This document shows positions 62,018 to 64,000 of a stretch of 64,000 bases of DNA, one piece after another. Below the pieces are notes generated by a model. The model was not told the DNA's origin. It worked only from the letters and a program-made list of their open reading frames with translations, and made no database searches. The DNA is taken from positions 2,542,001 to 2,606,000 of the forward strand of contig NZ_CP044065.1 of the NCBI RefSeq assembly GCF_008693385.1, written 5' to 3'. Source of the DNA: Cupriavidus pauculus (lineage in GTDB: Bacteria; Pseudomonadota; Gammaproteobacteria; Burkholderiales; Burkholderiaceae). The first letter of the stretch is position 1; each line of letters starts with the position of its first letter. A program made the translations under genes and the position numbers.

Positions 62018-62509
62018 ATGAGCAAAGCGAAACACATCTCCGAAACTCCCGCCACGCAGTTCCTGCGGCAGCATCGCATCGCGTTCGGCGAGCATCCCTA
62101 CGACTACGTCGATCACGGCGGCACGGGCGAGTCCGCGCGCCAGCTCGGCGTGCCCGAGCATGACGTGGTCAAGACCCTCGTGATGGAAGACGAGCGCGCG
62201 CAGCCGCTGATCGTGCTGATGCACGGCGATTGTTCGGTATCCACCAAGAACCTCGCGCGGCAGATCGGCTGCAAGAGCGTGCAGCCGTGCAAGCCCGAAG
62301 TGGCGCAGCGCCACAGCGGCTTCATGGTCGGCGGTACGTCGCCGTTCGGCACGCGCAAGAAGCTGCCCGTCTACGTCGAGTCGTCGGTGCTCGCGCTGGA
62401 AAAAATCTACATCAACGGCGGGCGGCGCGGCTACCTCGTCAGTCTCGCGCCCCAGGTGCTGGTGGACGTGCTCGGCGCGAAACCGGTCGAATGTGCATTG
62501 CCCGATTGA
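62018..62509 (+). CDS. ybaK: YbaK-type Cys-tRNA(Pro)/Cys-tRNA(Cys) deacylase
   Basis: Editing protein of 163 residues that removes wrong amino acids from tRNA. It carries the ProRS editing-domain pattern KTLVMEDERAQPLIVLMHGD and the conserved Gly-rich GGTSPFGTRKKLPVY. It follows xerD by 24 bp and may be cotranscribed. Confidence 0.92.
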   Translation: MSKAKHISETPATQFLRQHRIAFGEHPYDYVDHGGTGESARQLGVPEHDVVKTLVMEDERAQPLIVLMHGDCSVSTKNLARQIGCKSVQPCKPEVAQRHSGFMVGGTSPFGTRKKLPVYVESSVLALEKIYINGGRRGYLVSLAPQVLVDVLGAKPVECALPD

Positions 62510-62576
62510 TTCCTGACGGGCCCCGCGTCCGGGCGCGCTACAATCGCGCCAGCCCAAAAACAGCCAACACCCCGCA

Positions 62577-63188
62577 ATGGTCAATCTGATATTCGCTGTC
62601 GCCGCCTACCTGATCGGGTCGGTGTCCTTCGCCGTCGTGGTCAGCAAGCTCATGGGGCTGCCCGATCCGCACAGCTACGGCTCGGGCAATCCCGGCGCCA
62701 CCAATGTGCTGCGCACCGGCAACAAGAAGGCCGCCATCCTGACGCTGATCGGCGACGGCCTCAAGGGATGGCTCGCGGTCTGGCTCGCGCAGCGTTTCGG
62801 GCCGGCATACGGCGTGCAGGACGCCGGCATCGCCCTCGTGGCGGTGGCGGTGTTCCTCGGTCATCTGTTCCCCGTTTACCATCGCTTCGCGGGCGGCAAG
62901 GGCGTGGCCACGGCGGCCGGTATCCTGATCGCGATCGACCCGATCCTCGGCCTCGCGACGCTGGCCACGTGGCTGATCATTGCGTTCTTCTTCCGCTACT
63001 CGTCGCTCGCGGCGCTGGTCTCGGCGATCTTCGCGCCCTTCTTCCACGTGCTGATGTCCGGCGTCGATATCACGACGGGCGCGATCTTCGTGATCAGCGT
63101 GCTGCTGATCATGCGCCACCGCGCGAATATCGCCAAGCTGCTGGCCGGCAAGGAAAGCCGGATCGGCGAGAAGAAAAAGCCGGGTTGA
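62577..63188 (+). CDS. plsY: Acyl-phosphate glycerol-3-phosphate acyltransferase PlsY
   Basis: First acylation of phospholipid synthesis, in the inner membrane. The 203 residues have five to six helices, with [23 protein letters not shown] and [19 protein letters not shown] motifs. It meets the efflux-factor gene tail to tail with a 3-bp gap. Confidence 0.95.
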   Translation: MVNLIFAVAAYLIGSVSFAVVVSKLMGLPDPHSYGSGNPGATNVLRTGNKKAAILTLIGDGLKGWLAVWLAQRFGPAYGVQDAGIALVAVAVFLGHLFPVYHRFAGGKGVATAAGILIAIDPILGLATLATWLIIAFFFRYSSLAALVSAIFAPFFHVLMSGVDITTGAIFVISVLLIMRHRANIAKLLAGKESRIGEKKKPG

Positions 63189-63191
63189 GCC

Positions 63192-64000
63192 TTAGCGCGC
63201 GATCGGGCTCGCCGGAGACGCCGCCGGCTCGCTCGCAATCTCGGTCCCTTCCGCATGCCATCCGCCGCCGAGCGCGGCAATCAGGATCACCGCCGTGGTG
63301 TACTGGCGGCTCGTGATCGACAGCGCGGTGCGCTCCGCGGTATAGGCCGCTGTCTGCGCGGTGAGCACGTCGAGCAATGCCGCGGTGCCCGCCTTGTAGC
63401 GGTTGTTGACCAGCGCGAGCGCATCGCGCGCGGAGCGCAGCGCGTCGTTCTGCACGACCGACTCCTGCTCCAGCAGACGCGCCGCCGCGAGGTTGTCCTC
63501 GACTTCCTGGAACGCATTGAGCACCGTCTGCCGGTAGTTGGCGACCGTCTGGTCGTACACGGCCACGGCCTGTGCCTTGTTCGCGCTGCGCAGGCCGCCA
63601 TCGAAGATCGCACCGGCCAGTGAAGGACCGAACGACCAGATACGGTCGGGCAGCGACAGCCAGCGCGCGAGCGTGGCCGCGGTGAGGCCGCCCGTGGCCG
63701 ACAGCGATAGCGTCGGGTAGTACGCGGCCTGCGCCACGCCGATCTCGGCATTGGCGGAAGCCATGCGCCGCTCGGCCGCGCCGATGTCGGGCCGGCGCTC
63801 GAGCAGCTGCGAAGGCACCGCGACCGGCACGCGCGGCAGCGTGGTGGCGAAGTCGGCCGCATGCATCGTCAGCTCGGACGGCGACCGACCGATGAGCACC
63901 GCAATGGCGTGTTCGAGCTGCGCGCGCGTGATCTGGATATCGATCTGCTGCGCCTGCGCGGACTTGAGCTGCGTCTCCGACTGCAACACGTCGGAGCGCT
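63192..64000 (-). CDS. Outer-membrane efflux factor (TolC/NodT type), C-terminal part, cut by window edge
   Basis: Outer-membrane channel component of an RND-type efflux pump. The frame is open to the window end; about 269 C-terminal residues are present, with the second OEP repeat: SQLLERRPDIGAAERRMASANAEIGVAQAAYYPTLSL is the NodT-family joint (stated here in parts: LLERRPDIG, AAYYPTLSLS), then GGLRSANKAQAVAVYDQ and a helical hairpin. The N-terminus with its lipobox lies outside. The inner-membrane partner genes are presumably upstream, beyond the window. Confidence 0.92.
   Translation of the reverse strand, partial: RSDVLQSETQLKSAQAQQIDIQITRAQLEHAIAVLIGRSPSELTMHAADFATTLPRVPVAVPSQLLERRPDIGAAERRMASANAEIGVAQAAYYPTLSLSATGGLTAATLARWLSLPDRIWSFGPSLAGAIFDGGLRSANKAQAVAVYDQTVANYRQTVLNAFQEVEDNLAAARLLEQESVVQNDALRSARDALALVNNRYKAGTAALLDVLTAQTAAYTAERTALSITSRQYTTAVILIAALGGGWHAEGTEIASEPAASPASPIAR

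Overview
The window is GC-rich DNA (roughly two thirds G+C by eye) from a betaproteobacterium, most likely Burkholderiaceae of the Cupriavidus/Ralstonia type. The evidence is the soluble NAD-dependent formate dehydrogenase (FdsA is 959 residues with its Mo-ligand cysteine at 378, as I recall for the C. necator enzyme), a Bug-type tripartite-tricarboxylate receptor, a DctABD system, and the housekeeping order exbB-exbD-lpxK-Trm112-kdsB-adk. It is ordinary chromosome: no rRNA, tRNA, CRISPR array, prophage or insertion sequence was recognised.

Layout. 1-5072 (-): a two-partner secretion pair, with the tpsB transporter upstream of a large tpsA exoprotein cut by the window edge; an AT-rich promoter island precedes it. 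5221-9845: a membrane-anchored diheme cytochrome c and, divergently, a MASE1-PAS-GGDEF-EAL protein. 9861-14830: dctA-dctB-dctD with a sigma-54 promoter and two tandem dyads that look like DctD enhancer sites. 15265-18624: an HTH/pseudo-receiver regulator, then a probable arginine-to-proline catabolic pair (guanidino hydrolase plus ornithine cyclodeaminase) beside a divergent Lrp-type regulator. 18612-26637: a CLC chloride channel facing an HPP-CBS membrane protein, then a tightly overlapped operon of an AI-2E-type permease with pqiA1-pqiA2-pqiB-pqiC. 27219-31137: molybdate uptake (modABC behind a ModE box) and modE. 31309-33695: an Ldh-family oxidoreductase, a stand-alone GT51 glycosyltransferase and MgtC. 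33700-40291: fdsGBA-D, lacking the usual fdsC, and a divergent FdsR-like regulator. The mod and fds loci form a functional unit, because Fds is a molybdenum enzyme.

40297-44591 (-) carries PPK2, a CorA/ZntB transporter, Fe-SOD and exonuclease VII large subunit. The 981-bp gap between xseA and exbB is the most unusual part of the window. It holds a four-copy array of a structured ~113-bp module. Each module has a stem-loop, a conserved core, two direct DnaA-box-like nonamers and, in three copies, one inverted nonamer at fixed spacing; two nonamers are perfect DnaA boxes. A strong hairpin with a T-run follows the array. I do not recognise this as a described element.

45573-49823 is the envelope/housekeeping operon ending at adk. 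49909-54503 holds a short-chain dehydrogenase with a LiuR-like box and two divergent regulator/target pairs (XRE with methyltransferase, LysR with BASS-family transporter). 54523-58660 holds amiC-tsaE, queG and an AEC permease. 58819-63188 holds a chalcone-isomerase-like periplasmic protein, a Bug receptor, ogt, xerD, ybaK and plsY. The window ends inside an outer-membrane efflux factor gene.
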